This document shows, piece by piece, positions 26,623-35,318 of a stretch of DNA of 64,000 bases. A model generated the notes under the pieces. That model was given only the letters and a program-made list of their open reading frames with translations, searched no databases and was not told where the DNA came from. Positions within the stretch are counted from its first letter, which is position 1. Each line of letters begins with the position of its first letter. Both the position numbers and the translations under genes were made by a program. Source of the DNA: Bacteroidales bacterium (GTDB lineage: Bacteria; Bacteroidota; Bacteroidia; Bacteroidales; UBA932); the NCBI GenBank assembly GCA_017477245.1, contig JAFUWY010000027.1, positions 54,942-118,941 on the forward strand. The letters are read 5' to 3'.

Positions 26623-27295
26623 CAACGAGCCGGCGGAGGTGCTGCCGCAGGCGGTCATAGACCGCGCCTGCAGCCTGCACTGTTTCGTGGTGGAGGAGCT
26701 GCGCACCGCGCGCCGGTTCCTTTCCCGCTACGGTCTGCGCGGCCACATCGACGAACTGGATTTCCACGTGCTCAACGAACATACCACCCCGCAGGAGGTC
26801 GAGGCCCTGCTCCCGCTCTTCGACGGGCAGGACGTCGGGCTGCTGTCCGAGGCGGGGCTGCCCGCCGTCGCCGACCCGGGCGCCGCGCTCGTGGACCTGT
26901 GCCACCGACACGGCATCGGGGTGGTCCCCCTCGTGGGTCCCTCCTCGCTGATGCTGGCCCTGATGGCCTCGGGCCTCAACGGCCAATCCTTCGCCTTCCG
27001 CGGCTACATCCCGGCCAAGACCGACGAGCGCCGCGCCGCGCTCAAGGACCTCGAGAAGCAGTCGCGCCTGCTGGACCAGAGCCAGATCCTCATCGAGACC
27101 CCTTACCGCAACGACGCCCTGTTCGCCGACATGCTGGCCGGCCTGGCCGGCGACACGCGGCTCTGCGTCGCCGCGGACATCACCCTCCCCACGCAGTACA
27201 TCCGCACCGACACCGTGGCCGGCTGGCGCCGCAAGCCGGCGGAGATCGGCAAGCGTCCCTGCGTGTTCATCCTCCTGGCCGCCCGGCCCCGTTAG
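26573..27295 (+). CDS. SAM-dependent methyltransferase, RsmI-like (tetrapyrrole methylase fold)
   Basis: A 240-residue protein of the tetrapyrrole-methylase/RsmI superfamily. RsmI 2'-O-methylates C1402 of 16S rRNA. Motifs are GKLYLIPTPLGD at the N-terminus, DVGLLSEAGLPAVADPG (SAM-binding) and PLVGPSSLMLALMASGL. The C-terminus is shorter than in canonical RsmI (about 280 residues). It matches the divergent RsmI-related protein often present in Bacteroidetes, so target assignment is uncertain. The start ATG lies 50 bp inside the 3' end of the tamB-like gene, which implies translational coupling. The N-terminal motif position supports this start. Confidence 0.8.
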   Translation: MKTTPGKLYLIPTPLGDNEPAEVLPQAVIDRACSLHCFVVEELRTARRFLSRYGLRGHIDELDFHVLNEHTTPQEVEALLPLFDGQDVGLLSEAGLPAVADPGAALVDLCHRHGIGVVPLVGPSSLMLALMASGLNGQSFAFRGYIPAKTDERRAALKDLEKQSRLLDQSQILIETPYRNDALFADMLAGLAGDTRLCVAADITLPTQYIRTDTVAGWRRKPAEIGKRPCVFILLAARPR

Positions 27296-27322
27296 ACGCT
27301 AGTTGAACCAATTATAAACCAC

Positions 27323-29659
27323 ATGAAACGTACACCCCTCCTTCTGCTCTGCGCCGGCCTGCTGGCATCAGTCCCCGCCCCGGCCCAATCCAAGTATGTC
27401 GTCGACGGGATCGACATGACCCGCGTCGAGTACGAACAGTTCCGCGAACCCGCCCGCGCATTCCGCGGCGTGCGGTTCATCAGCATCCCGCTCGACCGCG
27501 CCACGGAGGAATCCATGCGCGCCGCCGTCGAGCGCGACTTCAAGACCGACAAGTGGGGCACCTTCGTGCTGATCGCCGGCGGCGGCAGCACCGAAGGCCT
27601 GTCCGACGCCTACCTGGAAGGCTCGCGCCGCCAGCGCAAGGACACCGGCACGGCCTACCTGAGCGAGAACTATTTCAAGCTCTACCGCGCCGCCATCGAG
27701 AAGGGTCTCGAACTCGGGTTCAAGTGCAGCACCCTCTATGACGAATGGGAGTACCCCAGCGGCATGGTGGAAGGCCATTTCTACAGCAAGTACCCCGAGG
27801 ACTGCAGCAAGAGCCTCGAGATGGAAGAGACCGACGTGGACGGCAAGGGAGGGAAAGTCTCCCTCGCCATGCCCGAGGGCGGCATCTACGTCGGCTCCGT
27901 GATCATGAACCTCGACACCTGGGAGCGGCGCGACGTCAGCAGCGGCTTCAAGGACGGCAAGCTCACCTGCAAGGTGCCCGCCGGCCGCTGGAAGGTGATG
28001 CTCTTCTGGCTCGACCCGTCGTTCGCCCCGCGCTCGAACAAAGGCGGTTTCGTGGACTATCTCGACCGCGACGCCGTGGCCAAGTACATCGACATGAGCT
28101 TCGGCGCCTACTACGAGCACCTGTCCGAGTTCTTCGGCACCGTGATCCAGCGGACCTTCTACGACGAGCCCACGATGATGCTCAACGGCGGCCGCATGTG
28201 GACCCCGAAATTCAACGAAGGGTTCCGCGCCCGCTACGGCTACGACCCGATGACCCTCTACCCCGCCCTGTGGTACAACATCGGTCCGGAGACCGCTTCC
28301 GCCCGCAACGCCCTGCACACCTACCGCGCCGACCTGTTCGCGGAGAACTACATCGGCCAGGTGGAGGAATGGTGCCGCGCCCACGGCATCAAGAGCGGCG
28401 GCCACCTCGACCAGGAGGAGACCCGCAACCCGGTCGGCCCCAACGGCGACCTGATGAAAGCCTTCAAGTACCAGGGCGTACCCGCCACGGATGACATCTA
28501 TTACCCGGGCCGCTCCAACGTGGGCTACAAGATCGTCTCCTCCTCGGCCTTCAACTGGGACAAGCCGGAGATGTTCACCGAGACCTTCGCCGCCTACAGC
28601 CGTCCGCAGTATGCCGCGCTCACCCCGGAGAACTACTGGCGCGTCTCGCTCGACCAGCTGACGATGGGTACCAACATCCAGATCGAGTTCGAGCAGAAGA
28701 TCGACGGCATCGACCGCTTCCTCGGCCGCGGCGGCTACATGCTCCGCGGCGGCCGCCACGTCGCTGACGTGGCCGTCGTCTACCCGATCGCCTCGCTCCA
28801 GGCCGCCTACTCCTTCCCCAGCAAGCAGCAGAACGGCCACTACTACGCCTACATGGGCGGCATCGTCCCGCCGGAGACCGACTACATGGACATCGGCGAG
28901 AGCCTCTTCCGCGGCCTGCGCGTGGACTACACCTACCTGCATCCGGAGGTGATCGCGCAGAAATGCACCGTCGAGGGCAAGGAACTCCGCCTCAACAACG
29001 AGAACAACTGGGAGCAGTACAAGGTGCTCATCCTTCCCGGCGGCGAGGTGCTTTCCGCCGACGTGGCCGCGCGCATCCGCGAATTCTGGCGCGCGGGCGG
29101 CACGGTGATCGCCACCAGCAAGCTCCCCAGGTACGCCGCCGAGGCCGGCCGCGACCAGGAGATCCGCGACATGGTCTACGAAGTCTTCGGCATGTCCGAC
29201 ATCCTGCCGATGACCTGCAGCGTCCGCCACGCGAGCTACCGCTTCCTCAACATCTTCTCCAAGACCAACGACAACGGCGGACGGGGATACTTCATCGCCA
29301 AGCCGTACACCTCCACCCTCGGGGACCTGATCGCCGAAGCGGTCCCGGTCCGCGACGTGGACCTCGGTATCGCCCCGGATTACTATGTGAAGATGGACCA
29401 CGACTATGACGGTGCCGTGACCTATATCCACAAGGTGCGCGGCGGCAAGGACATCTACTTCATCGCCAACTCCACGGCCCAGCCCGTGTCGCTGAACATC
29501 CAGCTCCGCGGCCGCAAGGGTTCGGTCGAACTCTGGAATCCGCAGGACGGCACCCGCCAGGCCGCCGCGTTCAAGACCGAGGAGCGGAAAGGCGGGGCCG
29601 TGACCGCCCTCCCGCTGGAAATCCCCGCCCTCAACGGCATGTTCGTCATTGCAGAATAA
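27323..29659 (+). CDS. exported glycoside hydrolase, GH106-like
   Basis: A 778-residue secreted protein with a signal peptide ending near APAQ. The first half resembles a glycosidase TIM barrel with candidate catalytic or substrate-binding acids in RTFYDEPTMML (near residue 281) and GGHLDQEETRNP (near 360-367). The later part has a glutamine-amidotransferase-like fold (YKVLILPGGEVLSADVAARI), an arrangement seen in GH106 alpha-L-rhamnosidases and relatives. It is shorter than typical GH106 enzymes (about 1100 residues), so the family assignment is tentative. Its neighbour 4 bp downstream is a GH105 enzyme, which fits a role in rhamnogalacturonan breakdown. The two lie between translation-related genes rather than in a PUL. 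Confidence 0.6.
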   Translation: MKRTPLLLLCAGLLASVPAPAQSKYVVDGIDMTRVEYEQFREPARAFRGVRFISIPLDRATEESMRAAVERDFKTDKWGTFVLIAGGGSTEGLSDAYLEGSRRQRKDTGTAYLSENYFKLYRAAIEKGLELGFKCSTLYDEWEYPSGMVEGHFYSKYPEDCSKSLEMEETDVDGKGGKVSLAMPEGGIYVGSVIMNLDTWERRDVSSGFKDGKLTCKVPAGRWKVMLFWLDPSFAPRSNKGGFVDYLDRDAVAKYIDMSFGAYYEHLSEFFGTVIQRTFYDEPTMMLNGGRMWTPKFNEGFRARYGYDPMTLYPALWYNIGPETASARNALHTYRADLFAENYIGQVEEWCRAHGIKSGGHLDQEETRNPVGPNGDLMKAFKYQGVPATDDIYYPGRSNVGYKIVSSSAFNWDKPEMFTETFAAYSRPQYAALTPENYWRVSLDQLTMGTNIQIEFEQKIDGIDRFLGRGGYMLRGGRHVADVAVVYPIASLQAAYSFPSKQQNGHYYAYMGGIVPPETDYMDIGESLFRGLRVDYTYLHPEVIAQKCTVEGKELRLNNENNWEQYKVLILPGGEVLSADVAARIREFWRAGGTVIATSKLPRYAAEAGRDQEIRDMVYEVFGMSDILPMTCSVRHASYRFLNIFSKTNDNGGRGYFIAKPYTSTLGDLIAEAVPVRDVDLGIAPDYYVKMDHDYDGAVTYIHKVRGGKDIYFIANSTAQPVSLNIQLRGRKGSVELWNPQDGTRQAAAFKTEERKGGAVTALPLEIPALNGMFVIAE

Positions 29660-29663
29660 TCCC

Positions 29664-31595
29664 ATGAGACTTCGCTTCCCGCTCATCCTGGCCCTGCTGG
29701 CCCTGTGCGCAGGCGCCCATGCGCAGCCCGCAGCCCGCGTCTGGTCCGAAACCACGGGCCGGCAGTTCATCCACCGCTACGCAGACCCCGACGAGATCCG
29801 CTGGGGCACGCAGAACAACTCCTTCACCTGGCAGGCCGGCTACGTGATGTTCGCGATGGAACACCTGTGGCGCTGGACCGCCGACCCCGTCTACCTGGAC
29901 TACATCCGCAAGTACGTGGACCAGAACGTCGACGCCGAAGGGCGCCTGCGGCAGTTCAAGCCCGACGCCCTCGACAACTTCGTGCCCGGCTACGTCTGCC
30001 TGCTGATGTACGAACTGACCGGCGAGAAGCGTTACGCCAAGGCCGTCGAGACCATCCGGCGCGGATTCGACGACTACCCCAGGCTGCCCAACGGGATGTT
30101 CTGGCACTCGGCCCGCATGCGCCAGACCTGGGTGGACGGCGTCTTCATGGGCCAGATCTTCCTCGCGCGCTACGCCAGGACGATGAAGCACCCCGAAGAC
30201 TTCGCGGAGGTGGTCAGACAGATGAGCGGCATCACCGAACTGTGCGGCAAGCCCGACGGACACTTCGTCCATGCCTGGGACGAGACCCGCGGAGCCTGCC
30301 CGGAAGTCTGGAGCGAAGGCATGGGCTGGCTCGCCGTGCTGTGGGCCGACGTCTTCGACTACCTGCCGGAGGACCAGCCGGGCCGCGCGGAGCTGCTGGA
30401 GCGGCTGCGCCTGATGTGCAGCGGCCTCAAGGCTTCGCAGGACCCGCGCACGGGCATGTGGTGCCAGGTCGTGGACAAGCCCCTAGCGCCCGGAAACTGG
30501 AATGAGACATCCGGAACAGGCATGTTTCTCTACCTGATCCAGAGCGCTATACAGAGAGGATACATCTCCGCGGAAGAGTATGCCGGGGTCGTGGACCGCG
30601 CCTACGCGGGACTCTGCTCCAAGGCGGTCGTCAACACCGACGGGTTCGTCAATCTGCTCGACTGCAGCAGCATCGGAGTCAAGCGCAGCTACGAAGAGTA
30701 CATCCGGCAGCCGCGCGAGGTCAGCACCTTCGCCGCTTACGGATCCTTCCTGCTCGGCACGGGCATCTACGAGCACCGGCTGGGCCGCGTGGCGCCGGAC
30801 TTCTACGCCACCGATTACTCCGGCGGCAAGGTCCTCCGCTTCCGCGACGGACGCATCGCCTGGGAGCATGACGCCCCGCTGAGCAACGACATCCAGCTGC
30901 TTGCGGACGGGGGCCTGCTCTTCTCCACCGGCACGGGCGTGCTCGAACTGGATCCCGACGGACGCGAGGTGCTGCGCTACGACGCCCCCTGCCACGTCTT
31001 CGCCTGCCAGCGCCTGGCCGACGGCCGGACGCTGGTCGGCGAGTGCGAACGCGGCCGGCTGCTGGAGCTGGATGCCCGCGGACGCATCGTCAAGCAGGTC
31101 CGCATCCTGCCCAAGGGCGTCAAGGACGGCGGGATGGCATTCATGCGCAACGCGCGCAAGCTCGCCAGCGGCCACTACCTCGTGGCGCACTACGGCGGCC
31201 AGAAACTGACGGAGTATGACTCGCGCGGGCGCGTGGTGCGCAGCAAGGACCTCCCCGGCGGGCCGCACTCCGTGCAGGAGCTCGCCGACGGGCATGTCCT
31301 CGTCTCGCTGGCCGACCGGGGCCGCAATCCCCGCATCGTCGAACTCGACGCGGACTGGAACGAAGTCTGGAGCCTGTCCAACCAGGACCTGCCGGGCGCT
31401 CCCCTGCGCTTCTGCTCGGGGTTCCAGTATATCGAAGGGAAAGGCCTCTACCTGACCAACTGGCAGGGACACCAGCGGGGCAACAGCCAGCCGCACGCCC
31501 TGCTCGTGGGCCGGGACAAGCGCATCCGCGCCGTCCTGTCCCCGATGGACGGCGTGCAGAGCCTGTCCAACATCGCCATCGTACCGCAGCCATGA
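29664..31595 (+). CDS. GH105 unsaturated glucuronyl hydrolase fused to a beta-propeller
   Basis: A 643-residue exported protein with a signal peptide ending near AHAQ. Residues to about 370 form a GH105/GH88 alpha-barrel that removes unsaturated uronic acid from oligosaccharides left by polysaccharide lyases. The catalytic Asp is expected in MRQTWVDGVFMGQ, and further barrel motifs include EVWSEGMGWLAV. From about residue 375 on there is a repeat domain resembling PQQ/arylsulfotransferase-type propellers (VLELDPDGREVLRYDA, LLELDARGRIVKQVRI, IVELDADWNEVWSLSN). GH105 enzymes usually end after the barrel, so the fusion is notable. The ATG at 29664 is used; an upstream TTG overlaps the previous stop. 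Its end overlaps mtaB by 4 bp. Confidence 0.8.
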   Translation: MRLRFPLILALLALCAGAHAQPAARVWSETTGRQFIHRYADPDEIRWGTQNNSFTWQAGYVMFAMEHLWRWTADPVYLDYIRKYVDQNVDAEGRLRQFKPDALDNFVPGYVCLLMYELTGEKRYAKAVETIRRGFDDYPRLPNGMFWHSARMRQTWVDGVFMGQIFLARYARTMKHPEDFAEVVRQMSGITELCGKPDGHFVHAWDETRGACPEVWSEGMGWLAVLWADVFDYLPEDQPGRAELLERLRLMCSGLKASQDPRTGMWCQVVDKPLAPGNWNETSGTGMFLYLIQSAIQRGYISAEEYAGVVDRAYAGLCSKAVVNTDGFVNLLDCSSIGVKRSYEEYIRQPREVSTFAAYGSFLLGTGIYEHRLGRVAPDFYATDYSGGKVLRFRDGRIAWEHDAPLSNDIQLLADGGLLFSTGTGVLELDPDGREVLRYDAPCHVFACQRLADGRTLVGECERGRLLELDARGRIVKQVRILPKGVKDGGMAFMRNARKLASGHYLVAHYGGQKLTEYDSRGRVVRSKDLPGGPHSVQELADGHVLVSLADRGRNPRIVELDADWNEVWSLSNQDLPGAPLRFCSGFQYIEGKGLYLTNWQGHQRGNSQPHALLVGRDKRIRAVLSPMDGVQSLSNIAIVPQP

Positions 31596-32932
31596 CGATC
31601 GCGCTGCTGACCCTGGGCTGCAAGCTCAATTTCGCCGAGACGGCCACCTACGAGCGCGGCTTCCTGGCCGCCGGCCTGGAGGTCGTGCCCTGGAGCGAAC
31701 GCGCCGACGTCTACCTCATCAACACCTGCTCCGTCACGGCCACGGCCGACAGCAAATCCCGCAACCTGGTGCGCAAGGTGCACCGGATCAACCCGGACGC
31801 GAGGATCATCGTGACCGGGTGCAGCGCGGAGCTGCGGCGCGCCGAGATCGAGCGGATCGAGGGCGTGAGCCGCGTGTTCGGCGCCGTCGAAAAGGGGTTG
31901 GTGGTGCAGGAAACGCTGGCGATGCTGGGCCTCCCTGCCGGCTGTCCGGATGCACAGCCGTCAGAAGCATCGGGCATGCCGGATCGCGAAAGCGATCATC
32001 CGGCCATCCCCCTTGAGGGGGCGCAGGGGGTGAGAGCAGCACATAAGCAGCAAACATTTGCTGCGTATTCCGCTGCTGAATCCAGGACGCGTGCGTTCCT
32101 GAAAGTCCAGGACGGGTGCAACAACTTCTGCAAATACTGCACGGTCCCCTACGCCCGCGGCGAGAGCCGCAACATCCCCGTCGCCGAGTGCGTGCGCAAT
32201 GCCCGGAAGATCGCGGCCGAAGGGGTGAAGGAAATCGTGCTGACCGGCGTGAACACCGGCGATTTCGGCCGGACCACCGGCGAGTCCTTCCTCGACCTGC
32301 TGAAGGCCCTGGACGAGGTGGAGGGCATCGAGCGCTACCGGATCTCGAGCATCGAGCCGAACCTGCTGACGGAAGAGATCGTGGACTGGATCGCGTCCGG
32401 CACCAAGTTCCAGCCGCACTTCCACATCCCCCTGCAGACCGGATCGGACACCCTGCTTGCCGCGATGGGCCGCCACTACGACACGGCATTCTTCGCGGAG
32501 CGGCTGGAGATGGTCCGCCGCAAGATGGAGCGGCCCGGCGGGCCGAAGGTCTTCTTCGGCATCGACGTGATGGTAGGCCTGCCCGGCGAGACGGATGCGC
32601 TCTTCAAGGAAACCTTCCGCTTCATCGACCGCGTGCATCCCGCCTTCATCCATGTATTCCCCTATTCCCGCCGCCCGGGCACGCCGGCGGCCGCCATGCC
32701 CGGCCAGGTGGACGAGACGGTCAAGAAACACCGCGTGGCCGTGCTGGAGGAGCTCTGCGCCCGCCTGCATGCGGAGTTCCGCGAAGCCAACCGGGGCGTG
32801 CGGGAGCGCGTGCTCTTCGAATCCACGGACCGGGGCGGGATGATGGAAGGCTACACCGGCAACTACATCCGCATCGCGCGGCCGTATGATCCGGCCCTGG
32901 TGGGCACCTTGACAGATATCGTGATAGAATGA
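31592..32932 (+). CDS. mtaB: tRNA t6A37 methylthiotransferase MtaB, with in-frame hairpin insert
   Basis: A 446-residue radical-SAM methylthiotransferase that converts t6A37 to ms2t6A in tRNA. The N-terminal cluster-binding Cys are at 10 (LTLGCKLNFAE), 46 (NTCSVTA) and 77 (VTGCSAEL). The radical-SAM CNNFCKYC supplies Cys176, 180 and 183. The MtaB-type RTRAFLKVQDGC precedes it, and a C-terminal TRAM-like segment is present. The linker between LAML and RTRAFLKVQDGC (residues about 116-165) is encoded by several consecutive DNA hairpins and does not resemble family sequence. The active-site spacing after it is normal, so the enzyme may be functional. It overlaps both neighbours by 4 bp (ATGA). 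Its substrate tRNA is made by TsaD-dependent chemistry, and tsaD is 10 kb away. Confidence 0.92.
   Translation: MTIALLTLGCKLNFAETATYERGFLAAGLEVVPWSERADVYLINTCSVTATADSKSRNLVRKVHRINPDARIIVTGCSAELRRAEIERIEGVSRVFGAVEKGLVVQETLAMLGLPAGCPDAQPSEASGMPDRESDHPAIPLEGAQGVRAAHKQQTFAAYSAAESRTRAFLKVQDGCNNFCKYCTVPYARGESRNIPVAECVRNARKIAAEGVKEIVLTGVNTGDFGRTTGESFLDLLKALDEVEGIERYRISSIEPNLLTEEIVDWIASGTKFQPHFHIPLQTGSDTLLAAMGRHYDTAFFAERLEMVRRKMERPGGPKVFFGIDVMVGLPGETDALFKETFRFIDRVHPAFIHVFPYSRRPGTPAAAMPGQVDETVKKHRVAVLEELCARLHAEFREANRGVRERVLFESTDRGGMMEGYTGNYIRIARPYDPALVGTLTDIVIE
31939..32077. repeat. hairpin-rich in-frame segment within mtaB
   Basis: Consecutive inverted repeats: CGGCTGT/ACAGCCG (31939-31945, 31954-31960); GCCGGATCGC (31978-31987) pairing across a GAAA loop with 31992-32004 with a 3-nt bulge; CCCCC-TTGA-GGGGG (32008-32021); GCAGCAAA/TTTGCTGC (32047-32054, 32057-32064). 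The last is nested in AGCAGC/GCTGCT (32035-32040, 32072-32077). The segment lies in the variable linker before the radical-SAM domain. Confidence 0.7.
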
Positions 32933-33801
32933 TGCAACAACAGAAAGCGAAACTGACCTTCCTGGGCACCGGCACCTCGTCCGGCATCCCGATGATCGCC
33001 TGCGACTGCGAGGTCTGCCGCTCGGCGGACCCGCGCGACAAGCGCCTGCGCGCCGCCGCGCTGGTCGAATACGGCGGCCTGACGGTCGCCATCGACGCCG
33101 GCCCGGACTTCCGCGCCCAGATGCTCCGCGCCGGGGTGCACCACCTCGACGCCATCCTGCTGACCCACAACCACAAGGACCATACGGCCGGACTGGACGA
33201 CATCCGCGCCTTCAACCTGGCGGAGCGCCATCCCGTCAACATCTACTGCGAGGCTTACGTGGAGGATACCTTGCGCCGCGAGTACGGCTACGCCTTCGCC
33301 GAGCAGAAGTATCCCGGAGCGCCGGAATGGCATGTGCACCGGATCGACGGCACCCGCCCCTTCACGGTCCACTCCAATGCGAACGAAGAGGTGCTGAGCT
33401 GGGAGCGGGGCTTCGGCTACCACCACCTGCCGCCCCAGTCCGACGCGGACGCCACGATCGAGGTCGTCCCCATCCAGGGCTGGCACCACCGCGAGAAGAA
33501 ACTCTCCGTGCTCGGCTACCGTTTCGGCAACATCGCCTACCTGACCGACATCAAGATGCTGGACAGCGAAGCGGAGTTCGACAAACTGAAAGGCGTGGAA
33601 TACGTGACCCTGGGCTGCGTCAAGATCGGCGACCACCACTCGCACCCGTCACTGCAGGAGACCCTGGACTTCTTCGCGCGGGTCGGGGCGAAGGAATCCT
33701 ACATCACGCATCTCTCCCACCAGCTGCCCTGCCACGAGGAATTCGCGGCCATGCTGCCGGAGCACGTCCACCCGGCTTTCGACGGGTTGGTCATCGGATG
33801 A
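32929..33801 (+). CDS. MBL-fold metallo-hydrolase (PhnP-like)
   Basis: A 290-residue metallo-beta-lactamase-fold phosphodiesterase-like hydrolase. The metal motif HNHKDH is at residues 80-85, with further ligands likely in PIQGWHHREKK, YLTDIKM and LSHQLPCH. The N-terminal ACDCEVCRSADPRDKR block with clustered Cys is typical of the PhnP/YycJ-like group found in Bacteroidetes, where it may bind an extra zinc. The substrate is unknown. It starts within the mtaB stop (ATGA overlap), and a second ATG follows immediately as an alternative start. Its stop codon abuts that of the convergent DUF1232 gene. Confidence 0.85.
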   Translation: MMQQQKAKLTFLGTGTSSGIPMIACDCEVCRSADPRDKRLRAAALVEYGGLTVAIDAGPDFRAQMLRAGVHHLDAILLTHNHKDHTAGLDDIRAFNLAERHPVNIYCEAYVEDTLRREYGYAFAEQKYPGAPEWHVHRIDGTRPFTVHSNANEEVLSWERGFGYHHLPPQSDADATIEVVPIQGWHHREKKLSVLGYRFGNIAYLTDIKMLDSEAEFDKLKGVEYVTLGCVKIGDHHSHPSLQETLDFFARVGAKESYITHLSHQLPCHEEFAAMLPEHVHPAFDGLVIG

Positions 33802-34179
33802 TTACAGGATCAGGTCGCTCTGGTCCACATCGCCGAACCAGTCGTAGACCTTGCTCTCGGCCTGGCTCTTGACCAGCGGGGTGATGCAGTTCCAGACCTT
33901 GTAGATGGCGAAGGCCAGGGCGGCGATGTCGTCGGTATACCCGACCCCCGGCAGGAAGTCCGGAAGCATGTCGAAAGGCAGCAGGAAATAGCCCAGCGCC
34001 CCGAGGATGATCCCCTTGTCCTTCTTGGAGATCTGCGGATCCTGCATGGCATAGTACAGGATCAGGGCATAATAGACAGCCTTGGCGCCGAGCCGCTTGA
34101 AGGAGCGGCTCAGCTTCTTCCAGAACCGCTGCGCGTCGAAGTTCGGGATGTACTTCTCCAGGTTTTCGGGTACTTTCAT
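33802..34179 (-). CDS. DUF1232 (YkvA-like) membrane protein
   Basis: A 125-residue protein whose second half holds the DUF1232 signature GILGALGYFLLPFDMLPDFLPGVGYTDDIAAL, here split by a hydrophobic hairpin. The N-terminal helix (KYIPNFDAQRFWKKLSRSFKRLG) is basic and amphipathic. The molecular function is unknown. The start is the ATG at 34179; a longer frame upstream runs through the promoter element. Only 4 nt separate the -7 element from this ATG, so the transcript could be leaderless. Confidence 0.85.
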   Translation of the reverse strand: MKVPENLEKYIPNFDAQRFWKKLSRSFKRLGAKAVYYALILYYAMQDPQISKKDKGIILGALGYFLLPFDMLPDFLPGVGYTDDIAALAFAIYKVWNCITPLVKSQAESKVYDWFGDVDQSDLIL

Positions 34180-34183
34180 GACG

Positions 34184-34191
34184 CAAATGTA
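34184..34191 (-). promoter_or_regulatory. -7 promoter element for the DUF1232 gene
   Basis: TACATTTG on the minus strand ends 4 nt before the ATG at 34179. A start site a few bases downstream of the element would fall at the initiation codon. Confidence 0.5.
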
Positions 34192-34212
34192 CAGAAAAAA
34201 GTGGTTTTTGCC

Positions 34213-34220
34213 TATATTTG
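34213..34220 (+). promoter_or_regulatory. -7 promoter element for the propeller lipoprotein
   Basis: TATATTTG lies 24 nt before the ATG at 34245. It overlaps the first codons of a longer frame (34218), which supports the shorter start. Confidence 0.5.
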
Positions 34221-34244
34221 TATAACCTATGTAATCAACCTGTA

Positions 34245-35297
34245 ATGAAACTCGGCAAACTCCTTCTTCTCGTCCCGGCCGTATGCCTCTGGGCATGCTC
34301 CGGCACCCCCAACCCCGACACGCTCGAGGACCTGATCCCTCTCTTCACCGCCGGCAACGTGCCGGAGAACGGCCCCGCCGAAGACCTCAACATCGGCGAG
34401 AACTTCAAATGGCGCTCCGACAAGGTCACCCCGGACGAATGGCCCGGTGAGGGCCTCGCCCGCTACCCCATGCTCTACGTCGGAGAAGGATATAACCGGA
34501 TCCTGCTCGTCGACAAAGGGGAAATCGTCTGGAAGTATGACACCGGCCCCGGCTGGGAGCTCGGCGACATCTGGATGCTGCGGGACGGCTCCATCCTCTT
34601 CTCCCGCCAGACTTTCGCGGCCCTGGTGACACCGGACAAGCGGGAGCTCTGGCGCTACGACTGCCAGGACGGCGAGGAGGTCCACACCCTCCAGCCCATC
34701 GGCGAAGACCGCGCCTTCATGCTGGTCAACAAGAAGCCGACCGGCCGGGTCGTGATGTTCAACCGCCACACCGGCGAGGTCCTCTGGGAGCACACCCTGG
34801 ATTTCCCCGAGAGTTCCACCCACGGCCAGAGCCGCCGGATGCGCTACACCGACGAGGGTACCTGGCTGCTGAGCTACATCACCGAAGCCAAGGTCGTGGA
34901 GTTCGACAAGGACTGGAACATCATCTGGCAATACGACTGCCGCCAGCCCTGGTCCGCCATCCGCCTCAAGAACGGCAACACGCTCATCAGCATGGAGCGC
35001 GACCGGAAGATCATCGAAGTCAACAAGGCCAAGGAGACCGTCTGGGAGCTCAACCTGGACGAGCTGCCGGAGCCGTACCGCCCCCTCAAGTGCCAGACCG
35101 TCATCCGGCTTGAGAGCGGCAACACCCTGCTGTGCACGCGCGGCAATTCCGGCACCGGGCCGCAGCTCGTGGAAGTGACGCCGGACAAGCAGGTGGTCTG
35201 GGCCGTCGAGGACTGGAAGAACCTCGGCCCCTGCACCACCGTCCAGATCCTCAGCGAGCACGGCTGGTCCGAAAATCCCGGCGATCTCGAACGGTAG
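34245..35297 (+). CDS. beta-propeller (PQQ/arylsulfotransferase-like) lipoprotein
   Basis: A 350-residue lipoprotein (signal with LWAC, Cys18) built of repeated blade-like segments: ILLVDKGEIVWKYD, LVTPDKRELWRYD, VMFNRHTGEVLWEH, VVEFDKDWNIIWQYD, IIEVNKAKETVWELN and LVEVTPDKQVVWAVE. Each ends in a Trp-containing strand, as in PQQ or arylsulfotransferase-type propellers. It resembles the C-terminal domain of the GH105 fusion 3 kb upstream. No catalytic residues could be placed, and a binding or sulfate-transfer role would be a guess. It is convergent with the TPR/HTH gene, with only 21 bp between. Confidence 0.75.
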   Translation: MKLGKLLLLVPAVCLWACSGTPNPDTLEDLIPLFTAGNVPENGPAEDLNIGENFKWRSDKVTPDEWPGEGLARYPMLYVGEGYNRILLVDKGEIVWKYDTGPGWELGDIWMLRDGSILFSRQTFAALVTPDKRELWRYDCQDGEEVHTLQPIGEDRAFMLVNKKPTGRVVMFNRHTGEVLWEHTLDFPESSTHGQSRRMRYTDEGTWLLSYITEAKVVEFDKDWNIIWQYDCRQPWSAIRLKNGNTLISMERDRKIIEVNKAKETVWELNLDELPEPYRPLKCQTVIRLESGNTLLCTRGNSGTGPQLVEVTPDKQVVWAVEDWKNLGPCTTVQILSEHGWSENPGDLER

Positions 35298-35318
35298 CCT
35301 TCTTCTGTCAGGAACCAA

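Noticed and set aside
23569-26706. A 1045-codon open frame antisense to the tamB-like gene
   Set aside because: Low-complexity translation rich in Val, Gly, Glu and Arg, typical of the antisense frame of a GC-rich gene; the plus-strand protein has clear family motifs.
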